Below are positions 8,597 to 16,506 of a stretch of DNA of 38,933 nucleotides, one piece after another. Position numbers and translations under genes: made by a program. Below the pieces are notes generated by a model that saw nothing but the letters and a program-made list of their open reading frames with translations, searched no databases and was not told the DNA's origin. The stretch lies in contig CAYLWP010000005.1 of NCBI GenBank assembly GCA_964387365.1, positions 1 through 38,933 on the forward strand. The letters are read 5' to 3'. Every line of letters starts with the position of its first letter. Positions within the stretch are counted from its first letter, which is position 1. Origin of the DNA: COE1 sp964387365 (GTDB lineage Bacteria > Bacillota > Clostridia > Lachnospirales > Lachnospiraceae).

Positions 8597-9784
8597 TTAG
8601 AACTCAAGGGATTTCACCATTTCAATGCAGTTTTCAAGAAACATCTCTGCAACATTTTCCTGTGTATTTACAGAGTAATTATATATCTGAATGAATCCCT
8701 GTACCATGATGTCTCCTTTTTGCACACAAAACGTGAAACCATCGCCAAAGTTATCAGCCATCATTCTATATGTGCCATCCTCGCTCGTTTCTTCATAGTA
8801 TGTCTCACCTGCCGGATTGACACCGTACGGCTGTATATAAGAAAGTATTTGCATATCATATACATTACCTTCCTGCAGGAATAAAGACTCTATATGTCCG
8901 CTTCCTCGCACCAGATAGTCCGGGGCAAACTGCAAGGTCACATCCGCATGCATATCATCAAGTACTAAATCCTTTATTTCGGCAGTTGCGAGCTGATTAA
9001 AATCATTCAGATTTACCTGCTTTGCCAAGTAAATGCCTTGAATTTCCTGCGTGTCTTTACTACAATAAAGATGCATTCCAATTGTAAAGTCATATGGTGA
9101 ACCATATTTGTATGTCATACTGCTGTCAATTTGATAGGCTGCTCCTAATTTCTCTTCAATTACCGTATAAGAGTCACCTGCCTTAATTCCCCCCGGGAAA
9201 TAAATATCAAACATTGCTTTCGCCTGTTCTGACAAATTCGCGTTCATGATGTTAATATCTGTTATAAAAGGATTGATTTCCTCTAACGTATGGAATCCTT
9301 CCATATCACTTTGTACGCTGGTACCAAACAGCTTTTCACCTTCTAAATAAAAGTTAACATGATTAGATTCTCCTTCGGCAAATAAATAATCCTTTGACTG
9401 TTCAAAGATTTCATAATCAAATCCAAGCGCTACCAATTCATTCAAACGAATTGGCAGTTGTACCATAATATCATTAAACTGAACCATTCCACTATACCAC
9501 TCAGCATCCAGAATTTCCTGTTTTGGTTCAACCGGCTCTCTCTGAGCTGCAATGGCTTCGGCCTCCAGTGAAGCCTCTACGGCTGCTTCTTCTGCTGCTG
9601 CCTGAAGGGAAGCTTCCTCTTTTTCCATCTTTTCAATTGCCGCCTCGAACACTTCCTCCATCTCTTCATCAGAAAGTGTTGCCAAATCTTCTTCTGTGTA
9701 AGTTTTTTCTGCATCCTTGCCGCATGCTGTAAGACCTGTTATGAAGCATAAGCCTATCAGCACTGATAATACTAACCTTTTCAT
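8597..9784 (-). CDS. Lipoprotein of unknown function
   Basis: 395 aa. The N-terminus is a lipoprotein signal: MKRL, a hydrophobic core, then the lipobox LTAC with Cys21, so the mature protein should be attached to the outer face of the membrane. Residues of about 25-75 are a very Glu/Ala-rich stretch, likely helical or coiled, which may act as a spacer. The remaining 300 residues are mixed alpha/beta with no family I recognise. The AAAGGAG ribosome site is strong. It is transcribed alone, bounded by tandem terminators, and its promoter contains a TA repeat that could make expression variable. Confidence 0.8.
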   Translation of the reverse strand: MKRLVLSVLIGLCFITGLTACGKDAEKTYTEEDLATLSDEEMEEVFEAAIEKMEKEEASLQAAAEEAAVEASLEAEAIAAQREPVEPKQEILDAEWYSGMVQFNDIMVQLPIRLNELVALGFDYEIFEQSKDYLFAEGESNHVNFYLEGEKLFGTSVQSDMEGFHTLEEINPFITDINIMNANLSEQAKAMFDIYFPGGIKAGDSYTVIEEKLGAAYQIDSSMTYKYGSPYDFTIGMHLYCSKDTQEIQGIYLAKQVNLNDFNQLATAEIKDLVLDDMHADVTLQFAPDYLVRGSGHIESLFLQEGNVYDMQILSYIQPYGVNPAGETYYEETSEDGTYRMMADNFGDGFTFCVQKGDIMVQGFIQIYNYSVNTQENVAEMFLENCIEMVKSLEF

Positions 9785-9874
9785 TTACTACTCCTTTAAA
9801 ACCATGTATCTTTCTTACCTTAAAAATCGAGGTAACTATGCAGAGTCAATCTCGAGAATAATTAAAGCAAAAAC

Positions 9875-9901
9875 AGTATATATATATATAGCAAATGTCA
9901 A
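9875..9901 (-). promoter_or_regulatory. Promoter with TA-repeat spacer for the lipoprotein gene
   Basis: The minus strand has a consensus -35 TTGACA (9896-9901) and a -10 TATACT (9875-9880) only 15 bp apart. The spacer and the first bases of the -10 are made of TA dinucleotides (9877-9890, seven units). One extra TA unit would give the ideal 17-bp spacing. Confidence 0.6.
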
Positions 9902-9954
9902 TACAGAATTTCCTTATATTTCCATACTTTGGCTCAATTTTATGTAAATTCAAC

Positions 9955-10000
9955 AAAAAATGCTACCGTACTTATGGCATAACCACTTGTACGATAGCAT
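9955..10000 (-). terminator. Terminator of the transketolase operon
   Basis: On the minus strand ATGCTATCGTAC and GTACGGTAGCAT pair with one wobble around a 17-nt loop, followed by six T residues. It begins 23 bp after the stop of the C-terminal transketolase gene. Confidence 0.85.
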
Positions 10001-10023
10001 TTATTCCAACTATTTAATTTCCT

Positions 10024-10965
10024 TTATTTCAGAAATTCCTTAACCTGCTCATATACACCCTGAGCATCTAACTTATACTTCTTGATTAAGTCAGCTGCGG
10101 AACCGGATTCACCGAAGATGTCCTGCATACCAATCTTATATACAGGTGTTGGGCAAGACTTGCTAAGTGCATCACATACAGCACTTCCAAGACCACCGAT
10201 TACAGAATGCTCTTCTGCAGTAACAACCTTACCTGTCTTCTTTGCACTCTTGATGATGATTTCTTCATCTAAAGGCTTGATGGTACAGATGTTGATTACT
10301 TCTGCGCTGATTCCTTCTTCCTCTAACTTAGCAGCTGCGCCAAGTGCAGAGTCTACACAGATACCAGTTGCAACGATTGTTACATCAGTACCTTCCTTAA
10401 CAACAGTACCCTTACCAATTTCAAACTTATAATCTGGCTTGTCATTGATTACTGGAACTGCTGCACGACCAAAACGGATATATACTGGTCCTTCATATTC
10501 AACAGCTGCACGAACAGCAGCTCTTGCTTCTACATCATCAGCCGGGCACATTACAACCATACCTGGAATGGTTCTCATAAGAGCGATGTCTTCGTTACAC
10601 TGATGAGAAGCACCGTCTTCACCTACTGTGATACCTGCATGTGTTGCACCAATCTTAACGTTAAGATGTGGATATCCGATAGAGTTACGAACCTGCTCAA
10701 AAGCACGTCCTGCTACGAACATAGCAAAAGAACTGACAAATGGAATCTTACCTGTTAAGGAAAGTCCTGCTGCCACACCTACCATGTTAGACTCAGCAAT
10801 ACCACAATCAAAAAATCTATCTGGGAATGCTTTCTTAAACATACCTGTCTTTGTTGCTTCTGCAAGGTCAGCATCTAAGACAACTAAATTAGGATTCTCT
10901 TTACCGATTTCAACGAGAGCGTTACCGTAGCCCTCTCTGGTAGCTATCTTTTTTACTTCTGACAT
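10024..10965 (-). CDS. Transketolase, C-terminal subunit
   Basis: 313 aa, the C-terminal half of a split transketolase (pyrimidine-binding plus C-terminal domain). Visible features are the start TREGYGNALVEIGKENPNLVVLDADL, then FVSSFAMFVAGRAFEQVRNSIGYP, HAGITVGEDGASHQ and the C-terminal domain with TVEEH-like AEEHSVIGGLGSAV. With its partner it transfers two-carbon ketol units between sugar phosphates (non-oxidative pentose phosphate pathway), in the cytoplasm, using thiamine diphosphate. The start codon lies 13 bp inside the end of the N-terminal subunit gene, so translation is probably coupled and the stoichiometry equal. Confidence 0.95.
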   Translation of the reverse strand: MSEVKKIATREGYGNALVEIGKENPNLVVLDADLAEATKTGMFKKAFPDRFFDCGIAESNMVGVAAGLSLTGKIPFVSSFAMFVAGRAFEQVRNSIGYPHLNVKIGATHAGITVGEDGASHQCNEDIALMRTIPGMVVMCPADDVEARAAVRAAVEYEGPVYIRFGRAAVPVINDKPDYKFEIGKGTVVKEGTDVTIVATGICVDSALGAAAKLEEEGISAEVINICTIKPLDEEIIIKSAKKTGKVVTAEEHSVIGGLGSAVCDALSKSCPTPVYKIGMQDIFGESGSAADLIKKYKLDAQGVYEQVKEFLK

Positions 10966-11789
10966 AACGCTTCACCTACCTTCTCTAAATCTGCCATTGC
11001 AATGGCGAACTCTTCATCATTCGGAGCCTTACCATGCCATCCGGCAACATTTTCCATAAAGGAAACGCCCTTACCCTTAATAGAATGTGCAATAATTGCG
11101 GTAGGCTGTCCCTTTGTTTCTCGTGCTTCCTTAAATGCCGCACGAATCGCATCAAAGTCATGAGCATCAATATTAATTACATGGAAATTGAATGCTTCAA
11201 ATTTCTTATCAATAGGATATGGAGAACAAACATCTTTGATATCACCATCAATCTGTAATCCGTTGTTATCAACGATTACACAAAGATTGTCAAGCTTTCT
11301 GTGTCCGGCAAACATCGCTGCTTCCCAAACCTGTCCTTCCTGAATCTCTCCATCTCCAAGAAGTGTATATACACGGAAAGAATCTCCACTCATCTTCGCA
11401 CCAAGAGCCATACCACATGCTACGGAGATACCCTGTCCTAAAGAACCGGAAGACATATCCACGCCCGGAATATGCTGCATACAAGGATGTCCCTGTAAGT
11501 ATGAACCGAGCTTTCTCAAGGTTACGAGGTCCTCAACCGGGAAAAATCCGCGATGAGCAAGCGCCGCGTAAAGACCGGGAGCTGTATGTCCCTTAGATAA
11601 TACGAAACGGTCTCTGTCCGCCTTCTTTGGATTCTTTGGGTCAATGTTCATCTCTTCGAAGTAAAGGTAGGTAAAGATATCTGCTGCGGATAAAGAGCCA
11701 CCCGGATGACCGGCCTTTGCCGCATGTACGCCCTTAATGATACCTTTACGAACTTCATTAGCTATCTTTTGAAGTTCTAAGTTTGTCAT
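10953..11789 (-). CDS. Transketolase, N-terminal subunit
   Basis: 278 aa, the thiamine-diphosphate-binding half. The motifs are AKAGHPGGSLSAADI, SKGHTAPGLYAAL, GSLGQGISVACGMALGAK and the diphosphate/Mg loop LLGDGEIQEGQVWEA ending with DNNGLQIDG. The start at 11789 is chosen because GGAGG lies seven bases upstream; a longer reading frame reaches 11837 but has no ribosome site and the extension is not homologous. The thiamine requirement connects it loosely with the thiT uptake gene further along. The split gene order N then C is usual in Clostridia. Confidence 0.95.
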   Translation of the reverse strand: MTNLELQKIANEVRKGIIKGVHAAKAGHPGGSLSAADIFTYLYFEEMNIDPKNPKKADRDRFVLSKGHTAPGLYAALAHRGFFPVEDLVTLRKLGSYLQGHPCMQHIPGVDMSSGSLGQGISVACGMALGAKMSGDSFRVYTLLGDGEIQEGQVWEAAMFAGHRKLDNLCVIVDNNGLQIDGDIKDVCSPYPIDKKFEAFNFHVINIDAHDFDAIRAAFKEARETKGQPTAIIAHSIKGKGVSFMENVAGWHGKAPNDEEFAIAMADLEKVGEALCQK

Positions 11790-11888
11790 GTTCTTTCCTC
11801 CATTATTTGTAACAATCAGGAACAGCTGACAGCCCAACGAGTTCGAACCGGTTCCGAATCATTACTACATACTTTTAGTTATATTGTT

Positions 11889-11897
11889 ACTATATCA
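11889..11897 (-). promoter_or_regulatory. Weak candidate promoter for the transketolase operon
   Basis: TGA-TATAGT on the minus strand fits an extended -10 element, about 100 bp before the tkt start codon. There is no matching -35 hexamer. Confidence 0.3.
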
Positions 11898-12216
11898 GAA
11901 TATTCTCATATTAATCCTATTCTGACAATACCTTAATTAATGTATCATATAATTGCATAGTCGTAAATGTAGAAAATTCCACAAGGATTTGTAAATATTA
12001 TCGTTTTTAAGGGTAAATTGTCCATGACTTTCTGCTTTATGTAAAGCACTGTATATCTTTTGTATACTCTTCTTGTTATTCATCTATATACTTTATTTCT
12101 CTTTTTCTACAGATTTATCACCGTCTATTTCTCCATTATTGCAATTGATACTCTTTGCCTTTGCCTGTATCATAAAGTCATAAAGTTCGGCAAATTTAAC
12201 AGATAACATTATTTTA

Positions 12217-12245
12217 TAGACATAAATTGTAAAAAAAGTTATAAT
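12217..12245 (+). promoter_or_regulatory. SigA-type promoter of the pspA operon
   Basis: TAGACA (12217-12222) and TATAAT (12240-12245) are separated by exactly 17 bp, giving a start near 12252. This is a housekeeping-type promoter; nothing like the sigma-W promoter used for the B. subtilis counterpart is seen. Confidence 0.75.
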
Positions 12246-12301
12246 TAGAGTTGAACTTTATGGGCAATATAATATGTTTCATATTTAAGGAGGATACAAC
12301 A

Positions 12302-12985
12302 ATGGGAATTATGGACAGATTTAAAGACATTATGGCGGCAAACATTAACGCATTATTAGATAAGGCAGAAGATCCTGAAAAAATGATCGACCAGTACTTA
12401 AGAAATCTGGAAAGTGATTTAGGAAAGGTTAAGGCGGAAACAGCTTCCGTTATCGCAGAAGAAAGCAGAGCAAAGCGCGCACTTGATGAATGCAATGCAA
12501 ATATTACAAAGATGCAGACCTATGCAGAAAAGGCTGTAACTGCAGGCAATGATAACGATGCAAGACAGTTTCTTGCACAGAAAAAGGTATACAGCGACCA
12601 GCTTGCTTCTTTACAGAGCTCCTATCAGGTTGCTGCCGATAATGCAGCAAAAATGCGTACCATGCATGATAAGTTAGTAAACGATATCAATGAGCTGAAT
12701 GCGAAAAAGGATTCCATTAAGGCGAAGATGGCAGCAGCAAAGACTCAGCAGCGTATCAACCAGATTGGTTCCTCCGCTCTTGGTGTTTCAAACGATATGT
12801 CAGCCTTTGAAAGAATGGAAGAAAAGGCAAATAAATTGTTAGATGAAGTAAATGCCATGTCTGAGTTAAATAAGACAGCAAGCGAGGCTTCTATCGACGA
12901 TCTCACAAGTAAATATGATACCCCTCAGACAGACAGCTCCGTTGATGACGAATTAGCAGCATTAAAGGCACAGATGGGTAAATAA
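12302..12985 (+). CDS. pspA: PspA/IM30 family envelope-stress protein
   Basis: 227 aa, typical for the family. It starts with MGIMDRFKDIMAANINALLDKAEDP, the amphipathic membrane-binding helix, then EKMIDQYLRN and long heptad-rich coiled coils, as in ESCRT-III-like PspA/Vipp1 proteins. It is expected to oligomerise on the inner face of the membrane and protect it against damage. The start at 12302 is fixed by AAGGAGG eight bases upstream; an in-frame ATG 51 bp earlier has no ribosome site. First gene of an operon with a zinc-ribbon membrane protein and an SPFH protein, the same company as B. subtilis pspA (ydjF). Confidence 0.93.
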   Translation: MGIMDRFKDIMAANINALLDKAEDPEKMIDQYLRNLESDLGKVKAETASVIAEESRAKRALDECNANITKMQTYAEKAVTAGNDNDARQFLAQKKVYSDQLASLQSSYQVAADNAAKMRTMHDKLVNDINELNAKKDSIKAKMAAAKTQQRINQIGSSALGVSNDMSAFERMEEKANKLLDEVNAMSELNKTASEASIDDLTSKYDTPQTDSSVDDELAALKAQMGK

Positions 12986-12994
12986 ATTAATTAC

Positions 12995-13024
12995 AAAGTG
13001 GGAATCTTGTCGGATTCCCACTTT
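12995..13024 (+). terminator. Intercistronic hairpin after pspA, without U-tract
   Basis: AAAGTGGGAATC and GATTCCCACTTT form a perfect 12-bp stem with a 6-nt loop. No T-run follows, so it is more likely a partial terminator or an mRNA-stabilising end that raises pspA over the downstream genes. Confidence 0.6.
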
Positions 13025-13082
13025 ACATATACCGCAAAAAATAAGGTAACGATTTGAAGAAATTGTTAGAAAGAGGTTATGC

Positions 13083-14264
13083 ATGGCAGAAGAAATCTAT
13101 CTCTGTGAATCCTGTAACGGTTTAATGGAATATGATATTAACAGCAAACAAATGAAATGTCCTAATTGTGGCAACACTGTCCCTATCATTAATGAGGAGG
13201 AAACGATTGTTGAGCACAGACTGACTATGGATGCAAAGCGAACCATTAAACCGTCCGAAAAAACATCCAGCACCATGGAGTGTAGCGGATGTGGTGCAAC
13301 CATCGAAATCGGTAAAGACGATACCACCTCAGAATGTCCATACTGCGGTTCTGCTTATGTGTTAGCACAAAAGCAGTTAGACGCTATTGTTCCGGATGGT
13401 ATTTTACCTTTCAGCATTGATAAGCCTCGTGCAAGGGAAATCTTTCATACCTGGGTAAAGAAGCGCTGGCTTGCACCGGGAAAGTTAAAAACATTATATC
13501 AGGAGGCTAAAATACAGGGATTGTATCTTCCGTATTGGACCTTTGATGCCAACGCCGATGCCGACTATACTGCTATGGGCGGAAAACACAGAACGGAACG
13601 TTATAAGGACAGTGATGGAAAGACCCACACCAAAACAGTAACCGACTGGTACCATACACGCGGTCATGTTGATTATTATTTTGATGATTTACTGGTGAAG
13701 GCTGTACAGAATGAAAATACGGCTTTTCTTGAAAAAATCGAACCATATGATACAAAACAGCTGGTATCCTATTCTCCGCAGTATCTGTCCGGTTATCTGT
13801 CACAGTGCTTTAACATTGATTTGGAGTCTGCTCACGGCACTGCCAGACAGGATATGGCCAATCAGTTAAGAGACTGCGCAAGACAACAGGTTCTCCGCAG
13901 ATATGATACCGTAAAAAATATTCATATCAGACCGGAATACAGAAACGAATCCTATAAACACATTATCGTTCCCGTATATTCTGCCTCCTACCATTACGAA
14001 GGAAAGCATTATCAGGTAGCCCTTAACGGCCAGACCGGGGAAATACACGGCGCTTATCCGAAGAGTCCGTTTAAAATCGCACTTTTGGTTCTTGCCGCTC
14101 TTGCAATTATAGGTGCTATCCTTTATGGTTATTATATTGGTAACAATGATTACTACGGAAATGCCAAGGATTCTTCCGGCTATGAATACTGTTATTCAGA
14201 GTCAGATGCTTATGACTACTATTGGGCAAAAGAATATCCTGCGCCACAGGATAATGAAATATAA
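13083..14264 (+). CDS. ydjG: Double zinc-ribbon membrane protein (YdjG-like)
   Basis: 393 aa. Two TFIIB-type zinc ribbons open the protein: C8/C11 with C26/C29 and C67/C70 with C85/C88. A conserved central domain follows (FSIDKPRAREIFHTWVKKRW, LYLPYWTFDANADADYTA), and there is one membrane segment near the C-terminus (about 335-357). The acidic, Tyr-rich tail is likely outside. B. subtilis YdjG has the same design and helps recruit the SPFH protein YdjI; that role is inferred here from domain order and the neighbour. The AGAGG ribosome site is six bases before the ATG. It lies 97 bp after pspA across a hairpin. Confidence 0.82.
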   Translation: MAEEIYLCESCNGLMEYDINSKQMKCPNCGNTVPIINEEETIVEHRLTMDAKRTIKPSEKTSSTMECSGCGATIEIGKDDTTSECPYCGSAYVLAQKQLDAIVPDGILPFSIDKPRAREIFHTWVKKRWLAPGKLKTLYQEAKIQGLYLPYWTFDANADADYTAMGGKHRTERYKDSDGKTHTKTVTDWYHTRGHVDYYFDDLLVKAVQNENTAFLEKIEPYDTKQLVSYSPQYLSGYLSQCFNIDLESAHGTARQDMANQLRDCARQQVLRRYDTVKNIHIRPEYRNESYKHIIVPVYSASYHYEGKHYQVALNGQTGEIHGAYPKSPFKIALLVLAALAIIGAILYGYYIGNNDYYGNAKDSSGYEYCYSESDAYDYYWAKEYPAPQDNEI

Positions 14265-14296
14265 GATATCGCGCCATGCGCAGAAATGAGGTTAAT

Positions 14297-15274
14297 ATGG
14301 GTTTTTTCAGTGATCAGTTTGCAAACGTTGTTGAGTGGAAAGAGTACAGAGATGATGTTATCTTCTGGAAATGGTCAAACGATGAAATCAAAAAAGACAG
14401 CCGTCTTGTTATCAGACAGGGGCAGGATGCCATCTTTATGTATAACGGTAAAATCGAAGGTATCTTTAAGGATGAGGGAAGCTTTGAAATTTCTTCCGAC
14501 ATTATTCCCTTCCTTTCTACCTTAAAGGGCTTCAAATTCGGCTTTAACAGCGGACTTCGTGCCGAAGTATTGTTTGTAAACACCAAGATTTTCAATATCA
14601 AGTGGGGAACTAAAAACGTAATCAGCTTACCTGCTCCGGGACTTCCGGGCGGCATGCCGATTCGTGCATACGGAACCTTTGATGTTAAGGTAAATGATTA
14701 TTTACAGCTTATCGACTCCCTGGCAGGCGTAAAGCAGATGTATACCGTAAATGATATCAGGGATTATGTAATCGGCTTACTTGACCCGTTATTGATGAAG
14801 TGGATTACAAGAGAAGGCAAGGATATGTTTAACTTACAGGCCAACTCCCATGAAATCAGCAATGGTATTAAGACGGACCTTGACATGGAGCTGTTAAAAA
14901 TCGGTCTTACCGTAACAGGCTTTAACTGCTCTAACTTCTCCTATCCGCAGGAAATCCAGGCAATGCAGACAAAGGTTGCTTCGCAGGCTATGGTAGGTGA
15001 TATGAACCGCTATCAGCAGATGGCTATGGTGGATAACCTTTCCAAGGGCAACGGTCGTGGCGGTAATGTAGCCATGGATATGGCAAGTATGCAGATGGGT
15101 ATGATGATGGGACAGCAAATGATGAATACCATGTCCAATAACATGATGCAACCACAGGCTCCCGCACAGCAGCCGGTTTCATCTGCAGGTACTGCTCCCA
15201 AGTTCTGCCCGAACTGCGGTACACCAACCAACGGCGCCAAGTTCTGTTCCGAATGTGGCCAGAAATTAGTATAA
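14297..15274 (+). CDS. ydjI: SPFH/band 7 protein with C-terminal zinc ribbon (YdjI-like)
   Basis: 325 aa. It opens MGFFSDQFANVVEWKE, as in YdjI-type proteins, followed by an SPFH domain (residues about 25-225, with VFVNTKIFNIKWGTKN and RAYGTFDVKVNDY). A flexible Met/Gln-rich linker with repeated MGMMMGQQMM-like blocks leads to a C-terminal zinc ribbon FCPNCG-FCSECG. The start at 14297 is preferred over an upstream in-frame ATG at 14276 because GAGGT lies just before it. It probably forms a membrane-associated scaffold with PspA and the YdjG-like protein. There is no ydjH-like gene between them, unlike B. subtilis. Confidence 0.85.
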   Translation: MGFFSDQFANVVEWKEYRDDVIFWKWSNDEIKKDSRLVIRQGQDAIFMYNGKIEGIFKDEGSFEISSDIIPFLSTLKGFKFGFNSGLRAEVLFVNTKIFNIKWGTKNVISLPAPGLPGGMPIRAYGTFDVKVNDYLQLIDSLAGVKQMYTVNDIRDYVIGLLDPLLMKWITREGKDMFNLQANSHEISNGIKTDLDMELLKIGLTVTGFNCSNFSYPQEIQAMQTKVASQAMVGDMNRYQQMAMVDNLSKGNGRGGNVAMDMASMQMGMMMGQQMMNTMSNNMMQPQAPAQQPVSSAGTAPKFCPNCGTPTNGAKFCSECGQKLV

Positions 15275-15292
15275 ATCAATGAGGTACAAACG

Positions 15293-15697
15293 ATGAAAAA
15301 TGAAAAAAATGAATTATTGGAGTTTCTTGGTGGCGTTGCCATGCTCGCTGTCGGATTATATTGGTTCTCGACAAATGTCACAGTAACGAATACCTTCTTT
15401 TCTTCCGGACTGCGTATCGGTTCTGCAAACCTCCACTCCGGAGTGGTGATTGTGCCGTTTATCATTGCCATCATTCTGATATTTATGAAGCCGGAATCCT
15501 TTGGCAGAAAGCTGTTTCTTGGCATAAGCATATTACTTATCATTGCCTCTGTCATTATGTCAACCAGCTTCCGCCTCGCCCGTATGACCTTGTTCGAGTG
15601 GGCAGGCACACTGGTTTTGATCTTCGGCGGTCTGGCACTTGTGTGCAAGATATTGTTTAAGCCCGTCCCGAAGAAGAAGGATAAGGACGAGGAGTAA
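15293..15697 (+). CDS. Small membrane protein in the pspA operon
   Basis: 134 aa, with about four hydrophobic segments (roughly 10-28, 47-65, 70-88 and 98-118) and a Lys/Asp-rich cytoplasmic tail KPVPKKKDKDEE. No family recognised. GAGGT precedes the ATG, and the gene follows the SPFH gene by 18 bp, so it is very likely cotranscribed and perhaps part of the same membrane complex. The function is unknown. Confidence 0.7.
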   Translation: MKNEKNELLEFLGGVAMLAVGLYWFSTNVTVTNTFFSSGLRIGSANLHSGVVIVPFIIAIILIFMKPESFGRKLFLGISILLIIASVIMSTSFRLARMTLFEWAGTLVLIFGGLALVCKILFKPVPKKKDKDEE

Positions 15698-15699
15698 CC

Positions 15700-15729
15700 T
15701 TAACATGAAATAATCAAAAGCATTATAAT
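15700..15729 (+). promoter_or_regulatory. Promoter for the 201-aa membrane protein gene
   Basis: TTAACA (15700-15705) and TATAAT (15724-15729) are 18 bp apart, starting right after the stop of the upstream gene. Predicted transcription start near 15736. Confidence 0.65.
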
Positions 15730-15740
15730 AATTACTATTA

Positions 15741-15774
15741 AGAGAAAGGATTCTCTATTGAGAGAGTATAAATA
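15741..15774 (+). promoter_or_regulatory. Two mutually exclusive small hairpins in the 5' leader
   Basis: TTCTCT (15751-15756) can pair either with AGAGAA upstream (15741-15746, AGGA loop) or with AGAGAG just downstream (loop ATTG). Only one hairpin can form at a time. Function unproven. Confidence 0.4.
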
Positions 15775-15795
15775 AAAATCGAACTGAATGAAAAT

Positions 15796-16401
15796 ATGAC
15801 TTTTTACGGAAATAATGAAACAAATGGAAATATGGAAACGAATGTGAAGAGATATGAAAACGCAGGCGCAGGTCTGCAGAAAATGTATATACAGATAATT
15901 GGTGCTATGGTTTGTGGCGTGCTTTTAGTTATTCCGATTATTCAAATAATAGGAGTAATCGGAGCATTCGTTTTATCTATCATTGGTATTGTTGGTCTAT
16001 ATCAGCTTGCTAAGGATATTTCAGGATGTATGGCAGCATTTGTTTTAGAAATTATCTCGATTATACTTGGGTTTTTTGATATCCCTTTTATTTCGGATAT
16101 ACTCGCAATCGCCATTTTCTGTATCATTGTTACCTCTGTTACCAAAGAGCTTCACGCTAATGGTGTAGAAGGCGTAAAAGAGCAGGGAACCCGCACTGTC
16201 TGTATCTATGTAGTTTTACATATTTTATCGGCTGTTATCAGTACTTCCGGAGCAATTTCAGCTATATTGAGTGATGGAATAGGTACACTTCTTTTATCCG
16301 TTATTATTTCCTTAGTGTTATCCATTTCTTCACTTGTTGTCGAATTAAAGTTTTATCGAAGTATTTCAGAACACTTCGGCGTATATTTAAAGTTATATTA
16401 A
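15796..16401 (+). CDS. Polytopic membrane protein of unknown function
   Basis: 201 aa. A short polar Asn/Glu-rich head (residues 1-30) precedes five or so hydrophobic segments (about 32-50, 54-72, 76-115, 135-155 and 165-185). The motif-like phrase GIVGLYQLAKDISGCM recalls small integral membrane proteins common in Lachnospiraceae, but I cannot name a family. The start is uncertain: neither ATG 15796 nor ATG 15832 has a recognisable Shine-Dalgarno. It has its own promoter and a strong terminator, so it is a separate transcription unit, possibly with readthrough from the pspA operon. Confidence 0.65.
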   Translation: MTFYGNNETNGNMETNVKRYENAGAGLQKMYIQIIGAMVCGVLLVIPIIQIIGVIGAFVLSIIGIVGLYQLAKDISGCMAAFVLEIISIILGFFDIPFISDILAIAIFCIIVTSVTKELHANGVEGVKEQGTRTVCIYVVLHILSAVISTSGAISAILSDGIGTLLLSVIISLVLSISSLVVELKFYRSISEHFGVYLKLY

Positions 16402-16405
16402 ATCG

Positions 16406-16435
16406 AAAAGAGTGGCGTTTTGCTACTCTTTTTTT
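16406..16435 (+). terminator. Terminator after the 201-aa membrane protein gene
   Basis: AAGAGTGGC and GCTACTCTT pair with one wobble around a T-rich loop, followed by seven T residues, four bases after the stop codon. Confidence 0.85.
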
Positions 16436-16506
16436 ACCTATATTCATCATGTGTTCCCATTTTCCCGTGGCATAGCGGTGCATACTGACAAGAGCGGTTT
16501 TATACA

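Larger units (their letters stand above)
11790..12301. other. 512-bp AT-rich intergenic region between divergent tkt and pspA transcripts
   Basis: No credible gene is seen. It holds the pspA promoter and ribosome site at its right end and, at the left end, the tkt leader. In that leader GAACCGGTTC (11845-11854) is a perfect 10-bp palindrome within a longer imperfect one (TTCGAACCGGTTCCGAA), a possible operator. A minus-strand extended -10 candidate (TGATATAGT) lies at 11889-11897. The middle is T-rich with nothing recognisable. Confidence 0.6.

Noticed and set aside
7303..9784. SGNH hydrolase and lipoprotein as one operon
   Set aside because: Tandem terminators and a separate promoter candidate lie between them.
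11790..11837. N-terminal extension of the transketolase N-subunit to 11837
   Set aside because: The extension contains the GGAGG ribosome site of the real start at 11789 and has no homology.
11841..11860. GTTCGAACC-like sequence resembling a tRNA T-arm
   Set aside because: No acceptor stem, D-arm or anticodon arm can be drawn on either strand; it is listed only as a palindrome.
15013..15648. 211-codon minus-strand open frame opposite the SPFH and small membrane protein genes
   Set aside because: No ribosome site or family match; the plus-strand genes explain the region.
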